Positions 27,696 through 36,248 of a DNA stretch of 64,000 nucleotides are shown one piece after another (within the stretch, counting starts at the first letter, position 1; the number at the start of each line of letters is the position of its first letter). The stretch lies in the NCBI RefSeq assembly GCF_001436275.1, contig NZ_AZEH01000039.1, positions 611,336-675,335 on the forward strand. Direction: 5' to 3'. The notes beneath the pieces were generated by a model. That model did no database searches. It was not told the origin of the DNA and worked only from the letters and a program-made list of their open reading frames with translations. The position numbers were made by a program, and so were the translations under genes. The stretch is from Liquorilactobacillus oeni DSM 19972 (GTDB lineage: Bacteria; Bacillota; Bacilli; Lactobacillales; Lactobacillaceae).

Positions 27696-28444
27696 TGCGG
27701 TTCCACCTCATCGTTTTTTGCTGCCCGCGCAAGCAAAAGCGTAATGTTGTCATTCCCACCAGCTTCATTTGCCTTTTTTATCAGGGAGTGGCACTTATTA
27801 GAAAGTGTTGCATCATCTTGCAAAGTTTTTTCGATTTCTTCATCAGAAAGCATATTGGTTAATCCATCTGTACATAACAAGAGCATATCAGAAGTTTTCA
27901 TTTTGACGATTTTTTCATCTAAAGTTGCACTTTTAGAAATACCCAGAGTGCGCGTAACAATATTTTTTTGAGGATGATGTTTAGCTTCTTCTGAACTAAT
28001 TTGTCCGCTTTTAAGTAATTCATTAACTAATGAATGGTCTTCCGTAACCTGAATTAATTCATTTTCGCGCAAAAGATAGCCACGACTATCACCGAGGTTT
28101 GCCAGAAGAAATTCTGTGCCGAAGAAAAGCGCACAGACCAGAGTTGTCCCCATACCATTCAGGTCTTCGTACTGCTGTGCTCTTTTTAAAATTAACTCAT
28201 TTTCACGTTCTACTTCTTCAACCAGCCAGTTTGCCCCTTTTTTTAAAGTTGCAAAACTCGTCTCTTCAAACCTGAATCCAAGGTGAGAAACAGCCATTTC
28301 TGAGGCTACATCGCCCCCCTTATGACCGCCTAGGCCATCGGCAACCACAGCAAATTCGATTCCGTTTTTATTTTTAAAAACACCGACATAATCTTCATTT
28401 CTTTTGCGAATTCTTCCAATATCACTCTTATACGCAAAAATCAT
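27692..28444 (-). CDS. PP2C-type Ser/Thr protein phosphatase (PrpC/Stp)
   Basis: Reverses phosphorylation by the PASTA kinase encoded directly after it. The 250-residue PPM fold has SDIGRIRKRNEDY at the N-terminus, VADGLGGHKGGD and GDSRGYLL (metal-binding Asp), and CTDGLTNMLSDEEI and GGNDNITLLLA. I chose the ATG at 28442-28444, 9 nt after GGGG. The gene overlaps rsmB by 17 nt and pknB by 4 nt, so the three are tightly coupled. Confidence 0.95.
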   Translation of the reverse strand: MIFAYKSDIGRIRKRNEDYVGVFKNKNGIEFAVVADGLGGHKGGDVASEMAVSHLGFRFEETSFATLKKGANWLVEEVERENELILKRAQQYEDLNGMGTTLVCALFFGTEFLLANLGDSRGYLLRENELIQVTEDHSLVNELLKSGQISSEEAKHHPQKNIVTRTLGISKSATLDEKIVKMKTSDMLLLCTDGLTNMLSDEEIEKTLQDDATLSNKCHSLIKKANEAGGNDNITLLLARAAKNDEVEPQ

Positions 28445-29798
28445 CTGCTTCATCCCCAACGTTTTTTTTACACAAAGTTGCAATGAAAAAGCCATCTGAA
28501 TCATATTCATCAGGATAGATAGTTAATCCCAGCTTTTTATCATCTTTAAGATGATAACTGGTTGTCGTTTTAAGTTGTTCGAATTCTGGATGCTTTTTTA
28601 AAAACATATTAATTACTTTTTCATTTTCAGTATTTAAGATTGTACAGGTACTGTAAGTCAGTTTGCCTTTCGGAGCAACAAGGACAGAAACTGCTTCTAA
28701 AATTCCAAGCTGGATTCGCTGCAGGTTGTTTGAATCAGCGGATGTTTTTTCATAGCGTATTTCTGGTTTACGTCTCATCAAACCTATTCCTGAACAAGGC
28801 GCATCTACTAACACTTGTTCAAAACTGTCCGGTGCAAAGTGTTCTGAAGCGTTACGGGCATCCATTGTTTGAGCAGTCACTTGAGCACTAAAGCCACACT
28901 TGCGGGCATTTTCTCTAATCAATTTCACCTTGTGCTGGTGAATATCCAACGCGATCACTTTCCCTGACTTTAAACTATCAGCAATCTGCATCGTTTTACC
29001 ACCAGGGGCTGCACAGGCATCTAAAATTATTTTATCTTCAAACGGCTGCATCGAATCAACAACTAAAGCCGCACTTTCATCTTGCAGCATTATTTTTCCT
29101 TCTCTAAAAAGAGTGCTATTAAGCGCATGCCCATTATTAAGTATTAAACTAGCAGGAAAAATCGGACTTTTTTTAATTTCAAATCCTTCTTGTTGAAGTT
29201 GCGCAATAGCATCAGCAACGGGTATATGTGAAGTATTGACACGCACCGCCTGATGTGGAACCTTCATTAGCGATGCCAAAATCTTTATAGTTTTTTCTTC
29301 CCCAACCTGCCGCTGCAAGCTTTCAATAATCCACTCAGGGACACTATAGGTTATACTCAAACGCTTTAATGGCTGCTTGATATCTTGCAGATTACGCAAA
29401 CCTTGTCGGATTACAGCGTGTAAAACACCCGTTACAAATTTGCGAATTCCATCATGTCCCCTTTTTTTAGCAATTTCAATTGCCTCATTCAACACAGCAT
29501 GTCTGGGTATTTTATCTAGATATTGTAATTGATATAGGGATATCAGCAGCAGCTGTTTTACCCAAGTTTCTATTTTCTTTGGCTTAATAAAGGGTTCCAA
29601 CCAATATTCGAGTGTCAACCGATGTTGTAAAACACCATAGACCATTTTCGTCAATAAGTTGCCATCAACGCGTGATAGATGCTGTTTATGCATCGTTTGA
29701 TTCAATAAAAGGTTCGAATAGGAATTATTGCTTTCTATTCGAGTTAAAATATCGACGGCTAAAAAACGAGCTGTTGGTTCTTTTTCTTTATTATTCAT
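28428..29798 (-). CDS. rsmB: 16S rRNA (cytosine967-C5)-methyltransferase RsmB
   Basis: A 456-residue m5C methyltransferase. The N-terminal NusB-like RNA-binding domain (about residues 1-140) is followed by the Nol1/Sun catalytic domain. That domain has DACAAPGGKTMQIAD (SAM site), VDAPCSGIGLMRRKPE and YSTCTILNTEN; the two catalytic cysteines are in the PCSG and STCT motifs. It overlaps fmt by 8 nt and pppL by 17 nt. Confidence 0.97.
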   Translation of the reverse strand: MNNKEKEPTARFLAVDILTRIESNNSYSNLLLNQTMHKQHLSRVDGNLLTKMVYGVLQHRLTLEYWLEPFIKPKKIETWVKQLLLISLYQLQYLDKIPRHAVLNEAIEIAKKRGHDGIRKFVTGVLHAVIRQGLRNLQDIKQPLKRLSITYSVPEWIIESLQRQVGEEKTIKILASLMKVPHQAVRVNTSHIPVADAIAQLQQEGFEIKKSPIFPASLILNNGHALNSTLFREGKIMLQDESAALVVDSMQPFEDKIILDACAAPGGKTMQIADSLKSGKVIALDIHQHKVKLIRENARKCGFSAQVTAQTMDARNASEHFAPDSFEQVLVDAPCSGIGLMRRKPEIRYEKTSADSNNLQRIQLGILEAVSVLVAPKGKLTYSTCTILNTENEKVINMFLKKHPEFEQLKTTTSYHLKDDKKLGLTIYPDEYDSDGFFIATLCKKNVGDEADDFCV

Positions 29799-30744
29799 CC
29801 TCGATTATCCTTTGACCTGCTTTTATACCCTGCCCTTGACCATTCAGATAAGCAGTAATTTCCATCTTTGGTTTGCCAGCGGGCTGCAGTTGTTCTATTT
29901 GGTAAACCGTTCCCTTTGCAGCTGAAACCTTTAAGTTTTGTTTGTCAACAGCAACAACAAACCCTGGTGCTAAAGATGTTGTTTCAGCAAGCGGTTTGAT
30001 TTTCCAAAGTTTAGTTCTCTTACCAACCACTTTTTTAAAATATGCGCCCGGCTTTGGCCTAAGTGCCCTTATTTTCCAGTCCAACTGTTGTGCTGTTTTC
30101 GTTAAGCTGAGTTTTTCCTGTTCTGCACTAATCACTGGAGCAAAAGTAACTTTTTCTTCATCTTGCGGCTGTGCTTTGACTTCACCATTTAATAGTTTTG
30201 GCAAAGTTTCAAGCAATACCTGGCGTCCGAGGATACTCATCTTCTCAAAAATCGAACCAGTATCATCCGTTGCTGTAATCGGCAACTCTGCTTGGGCGAG
30301 CATAGCTCCAGCATCCATTTTTTTGATCATATAAATTAATGTAACACCAGTTCTTTGATCACCATTCATAATAGCATACTGTACAGGTGCACCTCCACGA
30401 TATTTAGGCAAAAGGGAACCATGCACGTTAATGGCACCAACCTTAGCAGCAGCAATCAATGCATTCGGCAAAAATTGACCGAAAGCCGCCGTGATAATCA
30501 AATCAGGCTGCAATGCAATTACTTCTTTCATTTCCTTGCTGCCACTTATTTTTTGCGGCTGTAAAACCTGGATATGATGTGCAAGTGCGACTTGCTTAAC
30601 CGGAGGATGTGTTAAAACACGCTTACGTCCTGTAAAACGATCCGGTTGTGTAACAACTGCCTTAACGTTATAATCGGCTTCTAAAATTCCTTCTAAAATA
30701 GTTGCTGCAAATTGAGGTGTTCCCATAAAAACAACAGAGGTCAT
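29791..30744 (-). CDS. fmt: Methionyl-tRNA formyltransferase
   Basis: Formylates initiator Met-tRNA. The 317-residue protein starts MTSVVFMGTPQFA. It has the catalytic stretch GAINVHGSLLPKYRGGAPVQYAI (Asn and His) and the downstream Asp in MDAGAML, plus a C-terminal OB-like domain (from about residue 205). Between priA (22 nt) and rsmB (8-nt overlap), the standard order. Confidence 0.98.
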   Translation of the reverse strand: MTSVVFMGTPQFAATILEGILEADYNVKAVVTQPDRFTGRKRVLTHPPVKQVALAHHIQVLQPQKISGSKEMKEVIALQPDLIITAAFGQFLPNALIAAAKVGAINVHGSLLPKYRGGAPVQYAIMNGDQRTGVTLIYMIKKMDAGAMLAQAELPITATDDTGSIFEKMSILGRQVLLETLPKLLNGEVKAQPQDEEKVTFAPVISAEQEKLSLTKTAQQLDWKIRALRPKPGAYFKKVVGKRTKLWKIKPLAETTSLAPGFVVAVDKQNLKVSAAKGTVYQIEQLQPAGKPKMEITAYLNGQGQGIKAGQRIIEDE

Positions 30745-30766
30745 TTAATTTATCATTCCTTTTTAT

Positions 30767-33193
30767 TTATATGAAATTCAAAGGTTCTTTATCAATAGTA
30801 ATCATCACACCAGCTCTTTCATCGCGCTGGCTTTTCTGTAACAATGCATGCAAACACGCATTTAACTTAGGCTCTTTTTTATACTTGATAATCAGCTGGT
30901 AATAATAGCGATTATTAATACGCATAATTGCTTTAGGAGTTGGTCCCAAAATGAAAGAATTACGACCCAAAACCTTTTTTAACTCCGTATAGGTCTCAAA
31001 AATTTTTTTTGCAGCATTACCCTCGTCAAGGGCACTTGCCGTCACCTGAATAGTAAAGAAATACGGCGGATAGCCTCCACGATGACGAATATTCATTTCT
31101 TGGTTAAAGAACTCCTCATAATCCTGCTTTTGTGCCAATAATAGAGCATAATGGTTTGGATTATAGGTTTGAATAATTACTTTTCCTTCTTTTTGTGCAC
31201 GTCCAGCACGTCCGCTTACTTGAGTAAGCAATTGAAAGGTACGCTCACTTGCACGAAAGTCGGCCATGCCCAACGCAGTATCTGCATTGAGTACACCTAC
31301 CAAAGTTACTTCAGGATAATCGAGTCCTTTTGCAATCATCTGTGTTCCTAATAAAATGTCGGCTTTTCTTTCCCCAAAGCGCCTCAGGATACTCTCATGT
31401 GCTCCCTTTCTCCTAGTCGTATCAACATCCATTCTCAAAATCCGCGCTTGTGGAAAAAGCTGTCTTAGTTCTTTTTCAACTTTTTGCGTACCGGTTCCGT
31501 AATATCTGATCTGCTTGCTGCCACAAGCAGGACAAATATAAGGAATTTTCTCTTCATGCCCGCAGTAATGGCATTTCATAGAATGTGTATCAAGGTGCAG
31601 GGTTAGTGAAATATCACAATTAGGACAATTCAAAACGTAACCGCAATCGCGGCACATCATAAAAGAAGAATAGCCACGGCGGTTAAGCATTAAGATAGTC
31701 TGTTCTTTTTTTTCCAATCTTACGGTGATTGCGTCCAACAAAGATTGTGAAAAATCAGGAAAACGTGTCTTCTTAGCTTCCTGCCTCATATCTATCAAAG
31801 AAACCGCCGGCAGCGGTCTGTTATTAATACGTTGAGGCAGTTTAAGCCAGCGGTAAACACCTTTTTGTGCACGCGCGCGTGATTCTAAGGAAGGAGTAGC
31901 GCTCCCCAGGATTACAGGACAATTATGATAATCAGCCCGCCATTTTGCAACATCACGTGCATGGTAACGCGGCATTTTTTCCTGCTTATAGCTGCTTTCA
32001 TGTTCTTCATCCATAATAATGACTCCAATGTTTTCCAATGGTGTAAACACGGCAGACCTTGCACCAACGACTACACTTGCCTTGCCTTCCTTAATTCTGC
32101 GCCACTCGTCAAAGCGCTCCCCAGCAGATAACCCGCTGTGAAAAAGAGCTACCTGCGTACCAAAACGGCCGATTACTCTTTTTACCATCTGCGGCGTTAA
32201 CGAAATTTCAGGTACCAGCATTAAAGCTGTTTTCTTTTTTGCAAGCACATGTGCGATAGCCTGTAGATACACTTCAGTTTTACCGCTACCAGTTACTCCT
32301 TCAAGCAAAAAAGTAATTGCGTTTTCATTATCAATGTCAGCATTAATTGCTGTAACTGCTTCTTTTTGCGCAACAGTCAGTTCCCTTGGATGCGTTTTAA
32401 CGATTTCCATATTTTCAACAGGATTGCGCCGGGCAACCTTCTCAAATCTTTTAATCCAGCCTCTTTTTTCCGCACTGTGTAAGGTTTGTGCAGTAATTTT
32501 CAATTTTTTTTCCAGTATTGTCTGTTGTACTTCTTGGGAATGTCGGATTAGATAATCAAGCATTTTTTTCAAGTTGGCTGCATTTGCCCGTAAGTTCTTT
32601 TTTGCTGCTTCTAATTGCTCTTTACTTAAAATACTCTTTACAAAAATCACCTTTTTGGGTAAAAGCCTGTCATTAACCAAGTAGTTTAACTTAACTTTCC
32701 CTTTTTTACGTGCATCCAATAATTTTGTCAGCAAATCCGCTGATACTTTTTGTTCATCCAAAAACTGGCTTTTCCGCGTGTTAAAAAAAGCCGATACTTC
32801 TTTACTAAGTTCACGGCCATCAATTAAAACCAATTCTTTTTGATACTTGGCTCGCAGCGCCCCTGGAAGCATTGTCTGCAAACAACTGATTGCAAAAGAA
32901 AAGGTGTTGCGTGCCATCCACTTCGCAAGCTCTAGTGACTCTGTATTTAATACAGGTTCAAAGTCAATAAGTGCAGTAATTTCTTTTAAACTGCCTTCAA
33001 AACTGTTTTGAGTAAACACTCGCATAACAAAACCCTGCACAAGGCGGCTCCCCCGACCAAAGGGCACCACCACCCGCATTCCGCTATCAATTTCATTCTC
33101 AAACTCTTTTTTGACCTTGTACGTATATGGCCTATTGGTCTGCATAGTAGGAACATCGACAATTACTTCAGCATACTGAGTGATTCTAAGCAC
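30767..33193 (-). CDS. priA: Primosomal replication protein PriA (replication restart helicase)
   Basis: Reloads the replisome at repaired forks. The about 808-residue protein has the N-terminal 3'-DNA-binding domain, Walker A GVTGSGKTEVYL (about residue 300), DEEH, and a cysteine-rich zinc-binding region (CRDCGYVLNCPNC, CHYCG and CPACGS). The helicase core ends with VSGRAGRAQKEG. Start is problematic: the GTG at 33191-33193 is itself the end of the perfect AAAGGAGGTG site, and the first codon at good spacing is ATC (33182-33184). No in-frame ATG is found until residue 17. Lies 5 nt after coaBC. Confidence 0.95.
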   Translation of the reverse strand: MLRITQYAEVIVDVPTMQTNRPYTYKVKKEFENEIDSGMRVVVPFGRGSRLVQGFVMRVFTQNSFEGSLKEITALIDFEPVLNTESLELAKWMARNTFSFAISCLQTMLPGALRAKYQKELVLIDGRELSKEVSAFFNTRKSQFLDEQKVSADLLTKLLDARKKGKVKLNYLVNDRLLPKKVIFVKSILSKEQLEAAKKNLRANAANLKKMLDYLIRHSQEVQQTILEKKLKITAQTLHSAEKRGWIKRFEKVARRNPVENMEIVKTHPRELTVAQKEAVTAINADIDNENAITFLLEGVTGSGKTEVYLQAIAHVLAKKKTALMLVPEISLTPQMVKRVIGRFGTQVALFHSGLSAGERFDEWRRIKEGKASVVVGARSAVFTPLENIGVIIMDEEHESSYKQEKMPRYHARDVAKWRADYHNCPVILGSATPSLESRARAQKGVYRWLKLPQRINNRPLPAVSLIDMRQEAKKTRFPDFSQSLLDAITVRLEKKEQTILMLNRRGYSSFMMCRDCGYVLNCPNCDISLTLHLDTHSMKCHYCGHEEKIPYICPACGSKQIRYYGTGTQKVEKELRQLFPQARILRMDVDTTRRKGAHESILRRFGERKADILLGTQMIAKGLDYPEVTLVGVLNADTALGMADFRASERTFQLLTQVSGRAGRAQKEGKVIIQTYNPNHYALLLAQKQDYEEFFNQEMNIRHRGGYPPYFFTIQVTASALDEGNAAKKIFETYTELKKVLGRNSFILGPTPKAIMRINNRYYYQLIIKYKKEPKLNACLHALLQKSQRDERAGVMITIDKEPLNFI

Positions 33194-33198
33194 CTCCT

Positions 33199-34386
33199 TT
33201 ACTTGGAAAGCAGCATGTCAAAAATTTTTTCGGCAATTTCTTCTTTGCTGGTTTTTTTTATTAATCGCGGTTTCTTATCTGGTTGTAAGAAAGTAACTTC
33301 GTTTTGATCGCTGCCGAAACCAATGTCAGAACGTGAAACGTCATTTGCTACTAACAGGTCAACATTTTTTTCTTTCATTTTTTTAGTAGCATTTGACAAT
33401 AAATGCTGAGTTTCAGCAGCAAAACCAACCAGCAATTGCTTTTGCTTTTTAGTTCCAAGCTTTAAAAGAATGTCTGGGTTTTTTATCAAAGAAAGAGACA
33501 TTTTTTCTGAATGTTTTTTTATTTTCTGAGCTGCCGGCTTTTCGACACGGTAATCAGAAACTGCCGCAGCCATAATCACAATATCCATTTCCGAAAAATA
33601 ATGTTCAACAACCTCATCCATTTGAGCTGTAGTCTGAACCTGAATAAGCGTTGCTCCTGTTTCAATTTTTAAATCTGTAGGCCCAGCAACTAAAATAACT
33701 TTTCCTCCGCGGGCAACAGCATTTTTTGCCAACGCAAAACCCATCTTGCCTGTCGAATGATTGGTAATATAACGAACTGGATCAATCGGTTCAACGGTTC
33801 TGCCAGCAGTGATCAAGATTTTTTTTCCATACAAGTCCTGCTTTAGAGAAAAATTTTGAACTTTTTTTTCTATCCATGAAACGATCCGTGAGATCTTGGG
33901 CAAACGCCCTTTCCCTTCGTAGCCTTCTGCCAAAAAACCCGAATCTGGTTCTAAGACAAAGACACTGTCTTTGTGTAATTGTGCAAGATTCCTTTGTGTT
34001 GCCGGATTAAAATACATCTTCTCATTCATTGCTGGAATCACAAACTTAGGACACGAGCTCGCTAATAATGCCGAAGTTGTAAAATCATCTGCAATTCCGG
34101 AAGTCATTTTTGCAATAATATTTGCGGTTGCCGGAATTACAACTGCAATATCCGACCAGTCAGAAAGTTCAATATGAGGAACAATTCCGTCATTTTTTTC
34201 TTGATCAGTATAAACATGATTTCGACTAAGTGTTCCAAAAGTTAAGGGCGTAATAAAACCTTCTGCACTTCTTGTAAGTGCAACCTTGACATGAGCACCT
34301 TTTTTTATTAATTCCCTTACAAAAAAGGCTGCTTTATAAGCTGCTATTCCCCCAGTCACATAGACTGCAACATGCAAATTTTTCAC
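33199..34386 (-). CDS. coaBC: Bifunctional phosphopantothenoylcysteine decarboxylase/synthetase CoaBC
   Basis: Joins cysteine to 4'-phosphopantothenate and decarboxylates the product for CoA synthesis. The 395-residue protein has an FMN-dependent decarboxylase half (VYVTGGIAAYK, PAMNEKMYFNPAT with the catalytic region) and a synthetase half from about residue 185 (ITAGRTVEPIDPVRYITN). The start is a GTG (34384-34386), 8 nt after GGAGG; the frame extends 25 codons further without support. An extended -10 promoter lies just upstream. It heads the coaBC-to-thiN run. Confidence 0.96.
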   Translation of the reverse strand: MKNLHVAVYVTGGIAAYKAAFFVRELIKKGAHVKVALTRSAEGFITPLTFGTLSRNHVYTDQEKNDGIVPHIELSDWSDIAVVIPATANIIAKMTSGIADDFTTSALLASSCPKFVIPAMNEKMYFNPATQRNLAQLHKDSVFVLEPDSGFLAEGYEGKGRLPKISRIVSWIEKKVQNFSLKQDLYGKKILITAGRTVEPIDPVRYITNHSTGKMGFALAKNAVARGGKVILVAGPTDLKIETGATLIQVQTTAQMDEVVEHYFSEMDIVIMAAAVSDYRVEKPAAQKIKKHSEKMSLSLIKNPDILLKLGTKKQKQLLVGFAAETQHLLSNATKKMKEKNVDLLVANDVSRSDIGFGSDQNEVTFLQPDKKPRLIKKTSKEEIAEKIFDMLLSK

Positions 34387-34415
34387 TGTGCCGGCCTCCT
34401 GTATATAATAACCAT

Positions 34416-34424
34416 ATTGTACCA
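34416..34424 (-). promoter_or_regulatory. Extended -10 promoter of coaBC
   Basis: On the minus strand TGGTACAAT (TGn plus TACAAT), 30 nt before the coaBC GTG. The -35 region is T-rich without a clear TTGACA. It follows the rpoZ terminator, so coaBC and the genes after it start here. Confidence 0.45.
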
Positions 34425-34446
34425 ATATTAGCAGCAAAAAACACAA

Positions 34447-34512
34447 TAAAAAAGAGATCACTCAGAGTGCTTCAACCACTAAAAGGTTGTTAACACATCC
34501 AAGCATGATCTC
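34447..34512 (-). terminator. Terminator of gmk-rpoZ
   Basis: A branched hairpin: outer stem GAGATCA/TGATCTC (34506-34512 and 34454-34460), with inner pairing TGCTT/AAGCA and CAACC/GGTTG, followed on the minus strand by six T. Confidence 0.8.
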
Positions 34513-34547
34513 AAACCGCTACATTAACTAATTCAATAAACATAAAT

Positions 34548-34760
34548 CTAAATTTTTTCACTCTCATCCGGATCGATAATTAAATCATCTGCAACAACCT
34601 CTTCAAGTGCTTTACCGACATTCTTAACAGATTTATACTTATTCAACATTGGAGCTGCTCCGCCATCAAGTTCATGAGCGCGTTTACTTGCTAGCATCAC
34701 TAACGAATAACGAGAATCAACACGTTTTAACAAGTCATCTACTGAAGGATACAAAATCAT
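34548..34760 (-). CDS. rpoZ: RNA polymerase omega subunit
   Basis: A 70-residue omega subunit with the conserved [15 protein letters not shown] stretch (residues 17-31) and an acidic C-terminus. It overlaps the gmk stop by 4 nt (ATGA) and ends before a strong terminator. Order gmk-rpoZ is universal in Firmicutes. Confidence 0.96.
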   Translation of the reverse strand: MILYPSVDDLLKRVDSRYSLVMLASKRAHELDGGAAPMLNKYKSVKNVGKALEEVVADDLIIDPDESEKI

Positions 34761-35377
34761 TTTAAAACATCTCCTAACTGTTTTTTATAATCTGGCAAAA
34801 ATCTTTTAACACGCCACCGTTCAGCTCGAATAATGGTTTTAATCTTTTCAACAGCTGCGGGGATTTCGTCATTAACAACTGCATAATCATAATTCTGCAT
34901 CATCTCAATCTCCCCGACGGCTCTTTTCATCCTCTTATCAATAGTCGCAAGGTCGTCAGTTCCGCGTTCAATGATACGGTGACGCAATTCCATCAAATCA
35001 GGAGGGGTTAAAAAAATAAAAAGTCCATCTGCGCATTTCTTTCTAACTTGCATCGCACCTTTAACTTCAATTTCAAGGAAAACATCTTTACCACTATCAA
35101 GCATCTTATTAACATATTTTAACGGTGTGCCGTAATAATTGTCAACATAACGTGCATACTCCAACATGTCTCCGGCTGCAATCTCATTTTCAAATTCATC
35201 CTTCGACACAAAATAATAATCCTTTCCATTAACTTCACCAGGTCTTTTCTTTCTAGTTGTCATTGAAATTGAATAATGAAATTTGTTATCATCCTGTTCA
35301 AAAATTGCCTTTCGGATAGTTCCCTTGCCTACACCTGAAGGACCAGATAGTACAATCAACATTCCCCTTTTAGACAT
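34757..35377 (-). CDS. gmk: Guanylate kinase
   Basis: Phosphorylates GMP to GDP. The 206-residue protein has P-loop [11 protein letters not shown] (about residues 9-19), [14 protein letters not shown] for GMP binding, and the Arg-rich lid region. The chosen ATG (35375-35377) has AGAGGAG 10-12 nt upstream; the frame extends 22 codons upstream without a better site. Overlaps rpoZ. Confidence 0.96.
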   Translation of the reverse strand: MSKRGMLIVLSGPSGVGKGTIRKAIFEQDDNKFHYSISMTTRKKRPGEVNGKDYYFVSKDEFENEIAAGDMLEYARYVDNYYGTPLKYVNKMLDSGKDVFLEIEVKGAMQVRKKCADGLFIFLTPPDLMELRHRIIERGTDDLATIDKRMKRAVGEIEMMQNYDYAVVNDEIPAAVEKIKTIIRAERWRVKRFLPDYKKQLGDVLK

Positions 35378-35493
35378 GTCTTTAAATTCTCCTCTAAAAT
35401 AATGTATTAACTCAATGATGTACTTTTTTTGTAGCTTTTTCAAGACTCTATTTTCAAATTATAATTATTCTCTTTCAACTCTTAAAATTACAC

Positions 35494-35521
35494 TTGCATT
35501 TACGAACAAATGTTCTATAAT
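35494..35521 (+). promoter_or_regulatory. Sigma-A promoter of the LexA-controlled small gene
   Basis: TTGCAT (35494-35499) and a perfect TATAAT (35516-35521) with a 16-nt spacer, 41 nt before the ATG. One LexA box fills the spacer and one lies just after the expected transcription start. Confidence 0.75.
35503..35516 (+). promoter_or_regulatory. LexA/DinR box 1
   Basis: CGAACAAATGTTCT matches the Gram-positive SOS consensus CGAACRNRYGTTYC at all defined positions except the last. It lies between -35 and -10, where bound LexA would exclude RNA polymerase. Confidence 0.82.
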
Positions 35522-35529
35522 AAATTTAT

Positions 35530-35543
35530 CGAACAAGCGTTCT
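35530..35543 (+). promoter_or_regulatory. LexA/DinR box 2
   Basis: CGAACAAGCGTTCT, the same match level as box 1, starting 27 bp after it. It covers the expected start of transcription region. Two boxes this close are very unlikely by chance and imply tight SOS repression. Confidence 0.82.
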
Positions 35544-35562
35544 GAAAGAGAGTGATTTCAAG

Positions 35563-35889
35563 ATGGCATTAAGAAAAACAACTTTACAGCAGACCATACA
35601 GGCTATTCAAGAGAAATTTAACAGTACCTTCCTAGATGAAAATATCAGTTATCAGCAAATGCCCGCTTTTCAACTTAATTTTTTCATTACTCAAGCGATT
35701 CAAAAACATAAACTGATCAAACTTTGTTTCACAGATCACAACGAAAATAAATTCAGCGCAACAGGTTTTATTAATCAGAATAAATCAAATAAAGATGCTT
35801 ATATTATAACGGATATCTATGGGGGAATTACCCACCTTATTATGTTTACTCAAATTAAAAACGTTAAAGCAGCCAGAATTCCTAAATAG
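35563..35889 (+). CDS. Small SOS-regulated protein, perhaps YolD-like
   Basis: A 108-residue soluble protein of unknown function. The ATG has AGAGAGTGA 9 nt upstream. Residues 1-50 look helical and polar. Residues 50-105 look like a small beta barrel, with the alternating pattern of hydrophobic strands, a central ATGFIN turn and a final IMFTQIKNVKAARI strand. That layout recalls the C-terminal domain of YolD-like proteins, which are SOS genes next to Y-family polymerases, but the DRGMMKW start of that family is missing and no polymerase gene is adjacent. Two LexA boxes in the promoter are the firm evidence. Alternatives are a division inhibitor or a DNA-damage accessory protein; no membrane segment is seen, which argues against a YneA-like inhibitor. 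Confidence 0.75.
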   Translation: MALRKTTLQQTIQAIQEKFNSTFLDENISYQQMPAFQLNFFITQAIQKHKLIKLCFTDHNENKFSATGFINQNKSNKDAYIITDIYGGITHLIMFTQIKNVKAARIPK

Positions 35890-36172
35890 CACCTGTTTTA
35901 TACCCATGTTAATTTGTGAAAACTAATTTTCAGCTATATGATCATACTGCAAATTTAACTTAGGTAATTGTCATCTTCAAAACCGGTAGCCTCCATTTTG
36001 TCCATTAACTAAGTTATTGAGATATCTTAATGAAACTGCAATAAAGCTTAGAAACTCCTTAGCGTTTAATAATGGACTGCAAACATTACTGCTTGGAAAG
36101 AGAAAACATACAGGAACAAATATCAGTTAGTCAGAAATGACTGATATACTAGAACAGATTGGCATTGTGAGA
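35890..36172. other. Intergenic region without a supported gene
   Basis: About 280 nt after the SOS gene. I see no reading frame with a ribosome binding site and no clear terminator for the upstream gene. A small hairpin TATCAGT/ACTGATA (36121-36146) lies near the glnA terminator. Confidence 0.6.
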
Positions 36173-36226
36173 TAAAAATAAAAGGGATACCGGAACAAAA
36201 CTAATGCTTTGTTCCAGCCCCTTTTT
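36173..36226 (-). terminator. Terminator of glnA
   Basis: A two-part stem: GGAACAAA/TTTGTTCC inside AAAAGGG/CCCTTTT, with an asymmetric bulge, followed on the minus strand by a T-rich tract. It begins about 20 nt after the glnA stop. Confidence 0.85.
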
Positions 36227-36248
36227 AGTTTCAGCAGCTTAAATAGAC

